Source: Chitinophagaceae bacterium
Lineage (GTDB): Bacteria > Bacteroidota > Bacteroidia > Chitinophagales > Chitinophagaceae
Length of the DNA: 64,000 nucleotides
Direction of reading: 5' to 3'
Assembly: GCA_016699815.1 (NCBI GenBank)
Contig: CP065012.1
Span: 2,046,001-2,110,000 of the forward strand
The stretch's first letter is position 1, and every line of letters starts with the position of its first letter. Under the pieces are notes generated by a model. It made no database searches. It was not told the origin of the DNA and worked only from the letters and a program-made list of their open reading frames with translations. Position numbers and translations under genes: made by a program. Below are positions 34,889-42,441 of this stretch, piece by piece.

Positions 34889-35461
34889 TTAATTCAATTG
34901 CTTTTCAATTCTCCTGTCGGGGATTATCCAAATTAAGGCAACTATGGAATAGCCAATAAAACCCAATAAGGGCGAATAAAGTGAAAAGACAATTGCAAAA
35001 ATATAAAGGGCAGTAGAAGCATATTCTTTGGTTTTATTTTCCAAAGCTTTGCCAATAATTGAATCTTTTCCTTCATGCTTTATGGCAATTTTTTCCAGTA
35101 TAGTATAGGTAATGGCACAGAGCAAGAGGTTTATGCCGTATAAAAATACCGGAGTTTTTTCGCCAGGATTTGTGCCCATCCATTCGGTGGTAAACGGCAA
35201 AAGAGAAAGGCAAAACAACAAGAGTAAATTTGCCCATAGAATTTTTCCATTTACTTTTTCAATTGCCTGAAATAAATGATGATGGTTGTTCCAGTAAATA
35301 CCCACATATGCATAGCTGAGCAAATAAGAAATAAAAGAAGGGAGCACTTCCTTTAGTGAGGCAAAATTTGCTCCTTTTGGAACCTTCATGCCCAAAACCA
35401 TTATGGTAATAATAATGGCCAATACGCCATCACTAAATGCTTCCAGCCTGTTTGATTTCAA
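34889..35461 (-). CDS. TMEM175-family (DUF1211) potassium channel-like protein
   Basis: A 190-residue protein with about five to six membrane helices. The first helix carries the RxxxFSDG signature of the family (NRLEAFSDGVLAIIITIMVLGM). Bacterial members form tetrameric potassium-selective channels in which this helix lines the pore. The next helix includes YVGIYWNNHHHLF, also typical. No partner genes suggest a special role. Confidence 0.9.
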   Translation of the reverse strand: MKSNRLEAFSDGVLAIIITIMVLGMKVPKGANFASLKEVLPSFISYLLSYAYVGIYWNNHHHLFQAIEKVNGKILWANLLLLFCLSLLPFTTEWMGTNPGEKTPVFLYGINLLLCAITYTILEKIAIKHEGKDSIIGKALENKTKEYASTALYIFAIVFSLYSPLLGFIGYSIVALIWIIPDRRIEKQLN

Positions 35462-35485
35462 AATGGTATATTTTTGTTTCTTTAA

Positions 35486-36169
35486 TTATATGCCTGGTTC
35501 ATTCGTTTGTTCCTGCATATTTCTTTTTACTTTTAAATATTCAGCAAAGCCCAGTATATCCCAAAAAATATTACCGGTAACTTTTCCTGTTTTAATGAAT
35601 GAATATATTACTCTAAACGGCATAGCCAAAATATAATAATAATTCCTCCGGATACCACAGGCCAATACGGTACAATTGTTTTTTTCAAAAACCTTTTTCA
35701 GTTCATTAACGGAGTATAGCCTTACATGGGTTGGGTCGTCTTTAAAATTAAGGGTACCGTACATAGAAGGCAATGTGGTACTTTTTTTTCCGGGATATTC
35801 AATATAAAAATACCCGCCAGGTTTTAATTTTTTTACCAAAAGCGGCAATACCTCTTCTCCATTGTGTAAATGCTCAATTACATGCGCCATCATAATGGCA
35901 TCAAAAAAATTATTGGGTATGGCTGAATAGTCCAATAAGGTAAGGTCAAGTTCATAAAACTTTTCCATTTTATTAAAATCTGTTTCGCTATTGGAATAAC
36001 TTTTGCTTATGTCAAGCCCATAATATTTGCAATTGGGGAACAGGGCTTTTGTACGGGATGCAGAATTATTGCCTGCACCTACATCAAGAAGGTTAAAGGC
36101 TGTATTAGCAAAATATTTATGTAAAAAGCGAAATTTTAAATTGATTTGTTTTTTTAAGAAGTTCAACAT
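35486..36169 (-). CDS. Class I SAM-dependent methyltransferase
   Basis: A 227-residue methyltransferase. Motif I is FNLLDVGAGNNSASRT, the acidic residue follows in KYYGLDISKSY, and DAIMMAHVIEHLHNGEEVLPLLVKKLKPGGYFYIEYPGKKS is the Methyltransf_11/23-type core. The C-terminal VYSFIKTGKVTG stretch may be a membrane-associated helix. Substrate unknown. Confidence 0.82.
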   Translation of the reverse strand: MLNFLKKQINLKFRFLHKYFANTAFNLLDVGAGNNSASRTKALFPNCKYYGLDISKSYSNSETDFNKMEKFYELDLTLLDYSAIPNNFFDAIMMAHVIEHLHNGEEVLPLLVKKLKPGGYFYIEYPGKKSTTLPSMYGTLNFKDDPTHVRLYSVNELKKVFEKNNCTVLACGIRRNYYYILAMPFRVIYSFIKTGKVTGNIFWDILGFAEYLKVKRNMQEQTNEPGI

Positions 36170-36234
36170 ATTAATTGCTGAGATTTTGTGCTTTAAGGTA
36201 GGGATAATAAAGTTTGATAGAAAATGGCATTTTT

Positions 36235-36624
36235 TCAGCTCCTTAAAATTTTCTCCATTTTTCTTCCTTTTGCCAGTTCATCCACCAGCTTATCCAGGTA
36301 TCGGGCTTTTTGGGTTAAGGGGTTTTTTATTTCTTCTATGCGGTAGCCGCAAATAAGGCCGGTAATTAAATGTGCATTGGGGTTTAAGGTTGCATGTGCA
36401 AAGAAGGTTTCAAAGGTTACTTTCTCTTTTATGAGATGCTCCAGCTTCTTTTTAGTAAAACCGGTGAGCCATTCAATTACCTGCTCCAATTCTTTAAGGG
36501 TTCTGCCCTTGCTTTCTATTTTGGAAATATAAAACGGATATACCGTTGCAAAAATCATTTGGGCAATACGTACATCATGGTTTAATGCGGCACTCATGGT
36601 TTTATGTTTATAGATATTGAGCAT
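36235..36624 (-). CDS. DUF2200 family protein
   Basis: A 129-residue cytoplasmic protein of the DUF2200 family: VRIAQMIFATVYPFYISKIESKGRT, VIEWLTGFTKKKLEHLI, LITGLICGYRIEEIKNPLTQKARYLDKLVDELAKGRKMEKIL. Function unknown. The start at 36624 overlaps the stop of the upstream gene as TAATG, which favours translational coupling; ATG 36597 would match the usual length of the family. Confidence 0.85.
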   Translation of the reverse strand: MLNIYKHKTMSAALNHDVRIAQMIFATVYPFYISKIESKGRTLKELEQVIEWLTGFTKKKLEHLIKEKVTFETFFAHATLNPNAHLITGLICGYRIEEIKNPLTQKARYLDKLVDELAKGRKMEKILRS

Positions 36625-37406
36625 TATTTCAGGCGAATTAATTTTCCTTTTCTTTTAATTATATTTTTATAATCCCATTGTATGGTTTTTGCTTTACCGA
36701 GCCAGCGTTTAAGGTCTGATTTATTTACTGCATCAATGGATGGGTAAAATAGCGAGGCATCTTTAAATTTTTCTCCTCTCACATTTAATTTTTCTTCGTT
36801 AAAGCCAGCGCCGCTCCAAAACATCAGCCTTATGCCGACTTTTTGATTACTGTAGCCTGCAATAGGGTTGCCCTCCAGAAACCACACCGGGTGGCCATGC
36901 CATATTTTGTTTTCGGCGCCAGGCAATTTTTTTGAAATTTCCATAGCCAAAAGCTTACAGATGGCTTTGCCGGTTGCCTGTTTGTTGTTATAAGCCAAAA
37001 TTGCTTTACCAATGACAGCAGGTTTTTTAACAAAATTTGATTTATCCTTTGCTGCATCTTCATTAACACGGTATTTCACAATTTTTTTAATGAGCAAAAA
37101 GGGTAAAGGCCGTGCCAGTGGAAACTGAATAGCGCCTTTGGAGGTTTTGTATTGTTCTAAATCTTTTTTAAAAATAAGGATGGGGTTTGGCGTAGGGTAA
37201 AACCCAATATGTTCTTTGCAAACCGCATAATATACCAGCATTTTATTTTGCTTAAACGCAGGCATGCCATAGCTGATGGTTTCTGTTGCCCCTGGCGCTG
37301 CTTGCATTATTGCTTTGCGGAGTAGCTGCAATATGGCCTGAATATTTTTGGAAAATTGTGCATGGTAGGCATCAATATCTCTCCATTTTAAAGCAGATTT
37401 GTTCAT
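36624..37406 (-). CDS. Tandem DUF1801/YdhG-like protein
   Basis: A 260-residue cytoplasmic protein made of two DUF1801 domains. The first (about 8-115) has LRKAIMQAAPGATETISYGMPAFKQNKMLVYYAVCKEHIGFYP. The second (about 130-255) has CKLLAMEISKKLPGAENKIWHGHPVWFLEGNPIAGYSNQKVGIRLMFWSG. Most members have one domain; the fold is frataxin-like and some members (Bacillus YdhG) bind iron. The two halves are diverged, so the fusion is old. It precedes and overlaps the DUF2200 gene. Confidence 0.8.
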   Translation of the reverse strand: MNKSALKWRDIDAYHAQFSKNIQAILQLLRKAIMQAAPGATETISYGMPAFKQNKMLVYYAVCKEHIGFYPTPNPILIFKKDLEQYKTSKGAIQFPLARPLPFLLIKKIVKYRVNEDAAKDKSNFVKKPAVIGKAILAYNNKQATGKAICKLLAMEISKKLPGAENKIWHGHPVWFLEGNPIAGYSNQKVGIRLMFWSGAGFNEEKLNVRGEKFKDASLFYPSIDAVNKSDLKRWLGKAKTIQWDYKNIIKRKGKLIRLK

Positions 37407-37611
37407 ATAAACTTGTTATAAATTCTCTGGGTACTTATTGGCTCTTAATAAAAGTACACTTAAATTTAAATAGAACATGTTTTCCTTTGGGCATAATTTA
37501 GTTATAGCTTGGGGTAGTTTATATTTATACGTTGTAAATAACCAGTGATGCACAAAAAAGTAAATAATTGAACTGCAACCTAAAAACAATAATTAGTAAC
37601 AAATCCAATGG

Positions 37612-38412
37612 TTACTTTGGCTTAGGAATATTATTTATTGCTTCCGGGCCATATTGCATGCTGTATATCACCACAGCTATCGCTACTAATACCAATAACA
37701 AAATATAAGCTAATAGTACAAGGCCAAGAATAACTAACACCTTTAAATATACGGCTTTTACAGGCTTATCTTTATAAAATTCTTTAAAAAACAAGCCCAA
37801 AATAACAGGAACCAGTAAAATTGAATATTGGGCAATTGCCAGCATTATTGCCGGAGCGCTATGCCTGAAAATATACATTGCCGGGTAAATAATAATTATA
37901 CTGATGAGTGTGTAGTACGACAAAATGTAAGCGTTCATTACAATATGCTCATAATAATTATGGCCCCATTTTTTAAATGCAATTTTGGTAGTGAGCGCAA
38001 AAAAAGGAATGAGGGAGAGCATGATTAAAGTAGTATAGCTTGAAAAAAATGCCAAAATATCGGCTGTAGCCTTTGCGCCTATGTTTCTTTCTTTGTAAAA
38101 TGCGGCCATTATTTCTGTAAAACCCAAAACTTTGTACGTTATAAAAGTGGCAATACCACTTAATACAAAAGCAAGTAAAATGGGTTTGTAATGGTTTACC
38201 CTGTTGCCTTCTACAAATTCCCTTGCCGTTTTACCAGGGTTTTTGAGGATACTTTTTATGGAATAAAAAAGGCCTTTATTGGTATGCAGTACGCTGTATT
38301 GTATTTCATCCCAAATATATTTTTTGTCAATTCTTTTGTATTTTTTTTGGCCACAGTGGCTACAAAAATTTCCGGCAATTGGTTCGTTACAGTTTTTACA
38401 GTTTTCGGCCAT
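37612..38412 (-). CDS. DUF3667 membrane protein with N-terminal zinc ribbon
   Basis: A 266-residue protein. The N-terminus is a zinc ribbon (CKNCNEPIAGNFCSHCGQKK, four cysteines), followed by the DUF3667 region (FYSIKSILKNPGKTAREFVEGNRVNHYKPI) and about five membrane helices. The family is widespread in Bacteroidota with no known function. It stands alone between gaps of about 200 and 160 bp that contain nothing recognisable. Confidence 0.85.
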   Translation of the reverse strand: MAENCKNCNEPIAGNFCSHCGQKKYKRIDKKYIWDEIQYSVLHTNKGLFYSIKSILKNPGKTAREFVEGNRVNHYKPILLAFVLSGIATFITYKVLGFTEIMAAFYKERNIGAKATADILAFFSSYTTLIMLSLIPFFALTTKIAFKKWGHNYYEHIVMNAYILSYYTLISIIIIYPAMYIFRHSAPAIMLAIAQYSILLVPVILGLFFKEFYKDKPVKAVYLKVLVILGLVLLAYILLLVLVAIAVVIYSMQYGPEAINNIPKPK

Positions 38413-38572
38413 AGTTTTTATTTCAGGTTATTGGATTGTATTTTACCTAATTAAAAGTAATGAAAAAATGTTGCAACATTTAGATGGCTGTACTTTGAAT
38501 TTTTGAATAATTTGATTCCGCAATATATTTTATAATTGTGCTTCATGCCACCCATAATCATAAAGGGTAAAC

Positions 38573-39163
38573 TTAATTTGTTCCTTTTAGCTCTTCGGTA
38601 AAAAATTTGTTCCACTTGGCTTGCTGCACTTTGTTTTTTGAATGATCGGTTTCTTTGTCGTAATTTAAAGTAAGTTCACTGTATTTATTTGTGGTGCTTT
38701 TAAATAGGTTACTTAGTAATTGCGAAAAGTTAGATTTAGTGAATTTTGTTTGTTTAAATTTTTCCATAATTTCCCTTATACACAATATCCCAATATTAAA
38801 ATGCCCTTGTTCATGTACCAATAGTTCATCACTAACCTCATCTTTTATCGCCCAGCTTTTTTTAGGATCTAGTTCCAATATCACTTCATACCCATTAATA
38901 ATTGCAGTGTCACCTACAAATGAAATGCCTTCAATTTTTGTTTTGTACCTGAAAGAAGTAAAAGCTTTAAAGGGTGTGCTTTTGTCTGCTTTACCGGTAA
39001 AATCGTCCCAGGTTAATTTTCCATTTGATTCTTGCCCGTTTACTATAATCTTTTGGCTAAATAAATTCAGGCTGATTAAAAGAGTAAAAAACTGAATTAA
39101 TATTTTGCTGCTTTTCAAATTATTGAATTTAGTAAATGTGCAAACTTGTGATAACCGATGCAA
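38573..39163 (-). CDS. DUF922 secreted zinc metalloprotease-like protein
   Basis: A 196-residue protein. An N-terminal signal (KILIQFFTLLISLNLFSQ) is followed by KLTWDDFTGKAD and RYKTKI typical of DUF922, and by the zinc motif LLVHEQGHFNI (HExxH, about residue 115). NYDKETDHSKNKVQQAKWNKFF near the C-terminus contains the conserved ETDHS that probably provides the third ligand. It is predicted to act outside the cytoplasm. The first ATG (39163) leaves an unusual N-terminal extension before the signal; a start nearer the hydrophobic segment is possible. Confidence 0.78.
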   Translation of the reverse strand: MHRLSQVCTFTKFNNLKSSKILIQFFTLLISLNLFSQKIIVNGQESNGKLTWDDFTGKADKSTPFKAFTSFRYKTKIEGISFVGDTAIINGYEVILELDPKKSWAIKDEVSDELLVHEQGHFNIGILCIREIMEKFKQTKFTKSNFSQLLSNLFKSTTNKYSELTLNYDKETDHSKNKVQQAKWNKFFTEELKGTN

Positions 39164-39185
39164 TATTAGTAAAAAATCTATAGGA

Positions 39186-40001
39186 TTATAAGCTGGTAAT
39201 TTTTTTCTTTGTTGCCAGTATAGAAAAAACCATTGGTATTTTATTTCCTAAATGTTCAATCCGGAATTTTTTAGGCTCAAATTCTATGGTTTTATTGAAG
39301 CAGTTGTAGGGCGAATAATCATATTCATCAAACGCATTTATTTCAAGGCCGTTGTTGATTAAGCTATTCAGTACTTCACTTGTGCCGTGGTTCCAGTTTA
39401 CATATTCCAGTTTTATATTGGCATTTTTATCGGCATAAGTGCCGCTTTCTGTTTCTGTAATGGCGCCTGAATTAAAATAACGGTAATCAATTTTTTCAAA
39501 ATTATCGTCAAACATCCAAACTATCGGATGAAATTCTACAAAAACAAATTGTCCGCCCGGTTTTAGGTATTGCGATATAATATTTGCCCATTTGCCTAAA
39601 TGGGGCAGCCAGCCAATAGTGCCATAGCTTGTAAATACAATATCAAATTGCTGGTTTAAAAACTTGGGTAAATCATAAATATTGCAGCAAATAAAATTTG
39701 TGTTTTCATTAGTTTCTTTTGCAATTTGCCGGGCGGCTTCTATGGCTTTGTCCGATAAATCTACGCCGGTAACCTTGGCGCCAAGCCTGCTGAGGGAAAT
39801 ACTGTCCTGCCCAAAATGGCATTGTAAATGAAGTATTGATTTGCCCTCAATATTGCCCAGTAAGTTTAGTTCAATATCATTTAATGAAGTTTGGCCATTT
39901 AAAAAGTTTTCCTGGTCGTAAAACTCCGATTTTAAATGTACAGCAGTCTTTTTATTCCAGGATTTTTTGTTGATCTCAATATAATTGGGGTTATTGCTCA
40001 T
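39186..40001 (-). CDS. Class I SAM-dependent methyltransferase
   Basis: A 271-residue methyltransferase with motif I in KSILHLQCHFGQDSISLSRLGAKVTGVDLSDKAIEAA, then NFICCNIYDLPKFL and FDIVFTSYGTIGWLPHLGKWANIISQYLKPGGQFVFVEFHP. This version of motif I (HLQCHFGQDS) is common in Bacteroidota methyltransferases of unknown substrate. Its start overlaps the stop of the upstream beta-lactamase gene by 4 bp (ATGA), so the two are cotranslated, although their functions are not obviously linked. Confidence 0.85.
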   Translation of the reverse strand: MSNNPNYIEINKKSWNKKTAVHLKSEFYDQENFLNGQTSLNDIELNLLGNIEGKSILHLQCHFGQDSISLSRLGAKVTGVDLSDKAIEAARQIAKETNENTNFICCNIYDLPKFLNQQFDIVFTSYGTIGWLPHLGKWANIISQYLKPGGQFVFVEFHPIVWMFDDNFEKIDYRYFNSGAITETESGTYADKNANIKLEYVNWNHGTSEVLNSLINNGLEINAFDEYDYSPYNCFNKTIEFEPKKFRIEHLGNKIPMVFSILATKKKITSL

Positions 40002-40741
40002 TGTTTGCTTTCTATTTTTCTTTTGAGTTTTTTTGCCATTTTTATAGAATGGTTTAAAGAGTTAATATTGTTCCAATCACTATGAGAAATTATTATATAA
40101 TTAGGGTTTCGGTACTTTTTCTTTACTCTTTTTAATGTAGATTCATATTCGGCCTTATTTGCATCTCCCAAAAATCCCAAATTTTCGGCATCGGCGCCTT
40201 TTATTAAACAACCGCCGTACAAAATTTTTTCCCGGGCAAACCATAGTACAATATTATCTGCCGTATGTGCCTGGCCGGGATAATATGTTTCAAAAGTATA
40301 ATTCCCAACATTGAAAACGGTATCTTTTGTCATTAAAAATTCTGCCCTTGGCTTTCCGTTCTTTTTGCTCCATTCGTCGGTAAGTTCTGTAGTGTAAGTT
40401 TTAATACCCAGTTGCCGGTAGTATTCCAGCCCTGCAGTTTTATCGCTATGCCAATGGGTAGCAATACACAGGGTTACAGGCTGTTTGTGTTTATATTGAA
40501 TGCTGTCTAAAAGTGGTTGAAACTGCGTGGTATCCCAGGGTGAGTCAAACAGTACAATACCATTATTAGTAACGAGGTACATGCCATTAGCCGGCACAGG
40601 GTTGCCTTCGTAAATATTGTAGGTTGTGTAAATATAAAAATCACCGGTAAGTGGCGAAATTTTAAGCTTTTGTGCAGTTGGTTGCCCAATTATTTTTATA
40701 AAAGGGAGAAAAAAACAGGTGATGAGAAAAATTATACGCAA
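39998..40741 (-). CDS. Subclass B1 metallo-beta-lactamase
   Basis: A 247-residue secreted zinc hydrolase with a signal peptide to about residue 20. All B1 zinc ligands are present. The His-site is H96 and H98 (THWHSDKTAG) and H159 (GQAHTADN). The Cys-site is D100, C178 (GGCLIKG) and H220 (SHSDW). Lys181 and the NLGFLGDAN loop, which contact the beta-lactam carboxylate in this subclass, are also present. It resembles chromosomal enzymes of the BlaB/IND/GOB-bearing phylum rather than acquired VIM/NDM types, judging by context: no mobile elements are near. Hydrolysis of carbapenems is expected of the subclass but not shown here. Confidence 0.9.
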   Translation of the reverse strand: MRIIFLITCFFLPFIKIIGQPTAQKLKISPLTGDFYIYTTYNIYEGNPVPANGMYLVTNNGIVLFDSPWDTTQFQPLLDSIQYKHKQPVTLCIATHWHSDKTAGLEYYRQLGIKTYTTELTDEWSKKNGKPRAEFLMTKDTVFNVGNYTFETYYPGQAHTADNIVLWFAREKILYGGCLIKGADAENLGFLGDANKAEYESTLKRVKKKYRNPNYIIISHSDWNNINSLNHSIKMAKKLKRKIESKQ

Positions 40742-40854
40742 TTCAGATATGGTTTGATTGGTAAAAGTATGCTTTTTAAGAAAATTATTTATTGGATGCT
40801 TCGTTTTGCATCAAAGTATATAAAATGCAATGGGTTGCTATTTAAAATATGGAT

Positions 40855-41197
40855 TTACCGGGTAAGTTTTGTAATTACAAAATTAGTAGTACAACAGGGC
40901 CGGGCCCTGTTTGAAGGGTTGTTTTCACATTGCCACTTAGCATTACGTTCAGGTAGGTACCTGAAATTCCACCGGCAAATTGCAAGGGTTTATCTTAGTG
41001 TCAATAGCACTTTGTTCTACTATATAAAAGGCACCGCCGGGAAGTTGTTTTATTGTTGCCGGCTTATTGTTTATTTGCCAGTACGTAGTTGCGTTTGGAA
41101 AACAATCCGTAACCGGCTTATCTGCTTTTTTACAGGAATAAAGTATGTTTAAGAAGAGTGCAATAGTTATAAAAAAAATATAGGCTCTTTTCTACAT
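40855..41197 (-). pseudogene. Decayed small lipoprotein gene with ATG-TAG start
   Basis: On the minus strand ATG (41197) is followed at once by TAG, then by a convincing lipoprotein: KRAYIFFITIALFLNILYSC with lipobox, then KKADKPVTDCFPNATTYW to NLPVEFQVP. That frame stops at 40949. Protein-like sequence continues in another frame (TYLNVMLSGNVKTTLQTGPGP), then in the third (CCTTNFVITKLTR, stop at 40855). The second shift lies in a perfect 19-bp palindrome (40893-40911). No other ATG, GTG or TTG precedes the signal peptide. I read this as one gene of about 114 codons with one nonsense codon and two frameshifts. Confidence 0.65.
40893..40911. repeat. 19-bp GC-rich perfect palindrome
   Basis: AACAGGGCCGGGCCCTGTT is perfectly symmetric around one central base and is very GC-rich for this AT-rich region. 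It lies inside the decayed lipoprotein gene at the point of its second frameshift, where a hairpin could favour slippage or a base-calling error. Confidence 0.6.
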
Positions 41198-41330
41198 GAG
41201 TAGTTTTCGTTTTTTAAAGGACAGCTGTATTTAGGGGCTCGTAGCTTTAGGAAGCAGGATATTTTGCAGGCAACATTTAAGAATGGTAAAAAGGCTGGGA
41301 GATTATTTCTGCCAAAAATAATGTACTCGT

Positions 41331-41771
41331 TTACTGTTTCTGAAAACAAAGTGTGTTTTTTGTGGTCCTGATATTGAGTTTTTCGCAGTTTTCAAAGTAA
41401 TAACCCTGTGCACTACATATATTATCTACAAATTCTTTTCCCCAGGCTGTTTCCATAACTTTTGTAATGTTTAGAGCCGGAATTGATAATTCCTGGTTTT
41501 GTCCAATAAAATAAGTAGTTACCCAAATATCGTTGGTAGGAGTGTTGCCAATAAATGTGCCTTCGGTAGCGCTTGAAGCAGTAAATATTATAGCAACATC
41601 GCCGGGTATTGAATCCGGTTTAATAAAAGCAAAACCGGAGATGTTATCGGTTACCTTTATCATTCTCCATTTACCCTCAAAAGAAGTGGGAGCAGGGCCG
41701 CAATTGTCGTGTTTTGTACAGGAAAGTTGAAACAAGGCTATTACAGAAATAAAAATAAATATTTGTTTCAT
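41331..41771 (-). CDS. Lipocalin-like lipoprotein, unknown function
   Basis: A 146-residue lipoprotein: signal IFIFISVIALFQLSC with lipobox, then CTKHDNCGPAPTSFEGKWRMIKVTDNISG, which resembles the first strand of lipocalin-like lipoproteins common in Bacteroidota. Several cysteines (CGPAP, DNICSAQG, ENCEKL, LCFQKQ) may form disulfides. Predicted to sit at the outer membrane or in the periplasm. It is intact, unlike its downstream neighbour. Confidence 0.65.
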   Translation of the reverse strand: MKQIFIFISVIALFQLSCTKHDNCGPAPTSFEGKWRMIKVTDNISGFAFIKPDSIPGDVAIIFTASSATEGTFIGNTPTNDIWVTTYFIGQNQELSIPALNITKVMETAWGKEFVDNICSAQGYYFENCEKLNIRTTKNTLCFQKQ

Positions 41772-42021
41772 AAAATTTTATTTAATTACGATATATACTT
41801 TGCCGGAAAGATGGCTAATACCCACGGTACAAATTTGAGATTCGGTAAACTGCAAATGTCCACAAAATTTCCTACACACCACATTTTTTTCAAATTTTTT
41901 TCATGGCTCTTATTAAGTGATTCCATGCATATTGTATCGCTTTTTGCTGCACAGGCTGCGTTTTATATCACAAAAAAAATAAAATATTCACTTAAATATT
42001 ACATTTTTGTTTTGAACCCAT

Positions 42022-42029
42022 TATTTTTG
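42022..42029 (+). promoter_or_regulatory. -7 element just before a small secreted-protein gene
   Basis: TATTTTTG matches TAnnTTTG but ends only 5 bp before ATG 42035. If used, the transcript would be leaderless or nearly so, or translation starts at a later ATG (42059). No -33 element at the right distance. Confidence 0.3.
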
Positions 42030-42034
42030 CCGCA

Positions 42035-42328
42035 ATGAAGTTAAACGCTTTTGCCTTGATGCTTATATTTATGTCGTTTGTAACATTACCTTCTATATTA
42101 AGTAATGTGTGCAAAGATGTGGATATGTCCAGTGTTTTCAACTTTGCCGAAGAAAAAGAAGAGAAGCATAAAAGCGGTGCCGAGCAAAATGGCGAGTTTG
42201 CCTCTTCCTTCTATAATATCGAGTTTTATAACCAGGAGATAGGATTTATAACTGCCAATTTTTTGTTCTGGTATAAAAATTCCAGTCTCGAAATCTTCCT
42301 GCCGCCACCCAACCAGCATCTAGTGTAG
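42035..42328 (+). CDS. Small secreted protein upstream of SulP, unknown function
   Basis: A 97-residue protein with a hydrophobic N-terminus (LNAFALMLIFMSFVTLPSIL), a charged middle (FAEEKEEKHKSGAEQNG) and a hydrophobic, proline-ending tail (NSSLEIFLPPPNQHLV). Short proteins with a signal-like start and a PPP-type end occur in Bacteroidota; no function is known to me. It lies 113 bp before the SulP gene, and that gap contains a 7-bp hairpin (GGATTGA/TCAATCC, 42360-42379) and a smaller one (ATGTAT/ATACAT). Whether it is translated is not certain. Confidence 0.5.
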   Translation: MKLNAFALMLIFMSFVTLPSILSNVCKDVDMSSVFNFAEEKEEKHKSGAEQNGEFASSFYNIEFYNQEIGFITANFLFWYKNSSLEIFLPPPNQHLV

Positions 42329-42441
42329 GCTACACAGTTTTTATTGCTGTGCTGCATTTGGATTGATTTCTTTCAATCCTTACTTGCTATGTATTAACGA
42401 TACATGCAGTGCAAAATTTTTTTACAACTTTTTTAATCTTT

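Noticed and set aside
40670..41152. 160-codon plus-strand frame over the beta-lactamase start and the next gap
   Set aside because: It is the antisense shadow of the beta-lactamase N-terminus and of the decayed lipoprotein on the minus strand, whose reconstructed product is far more protein-like.
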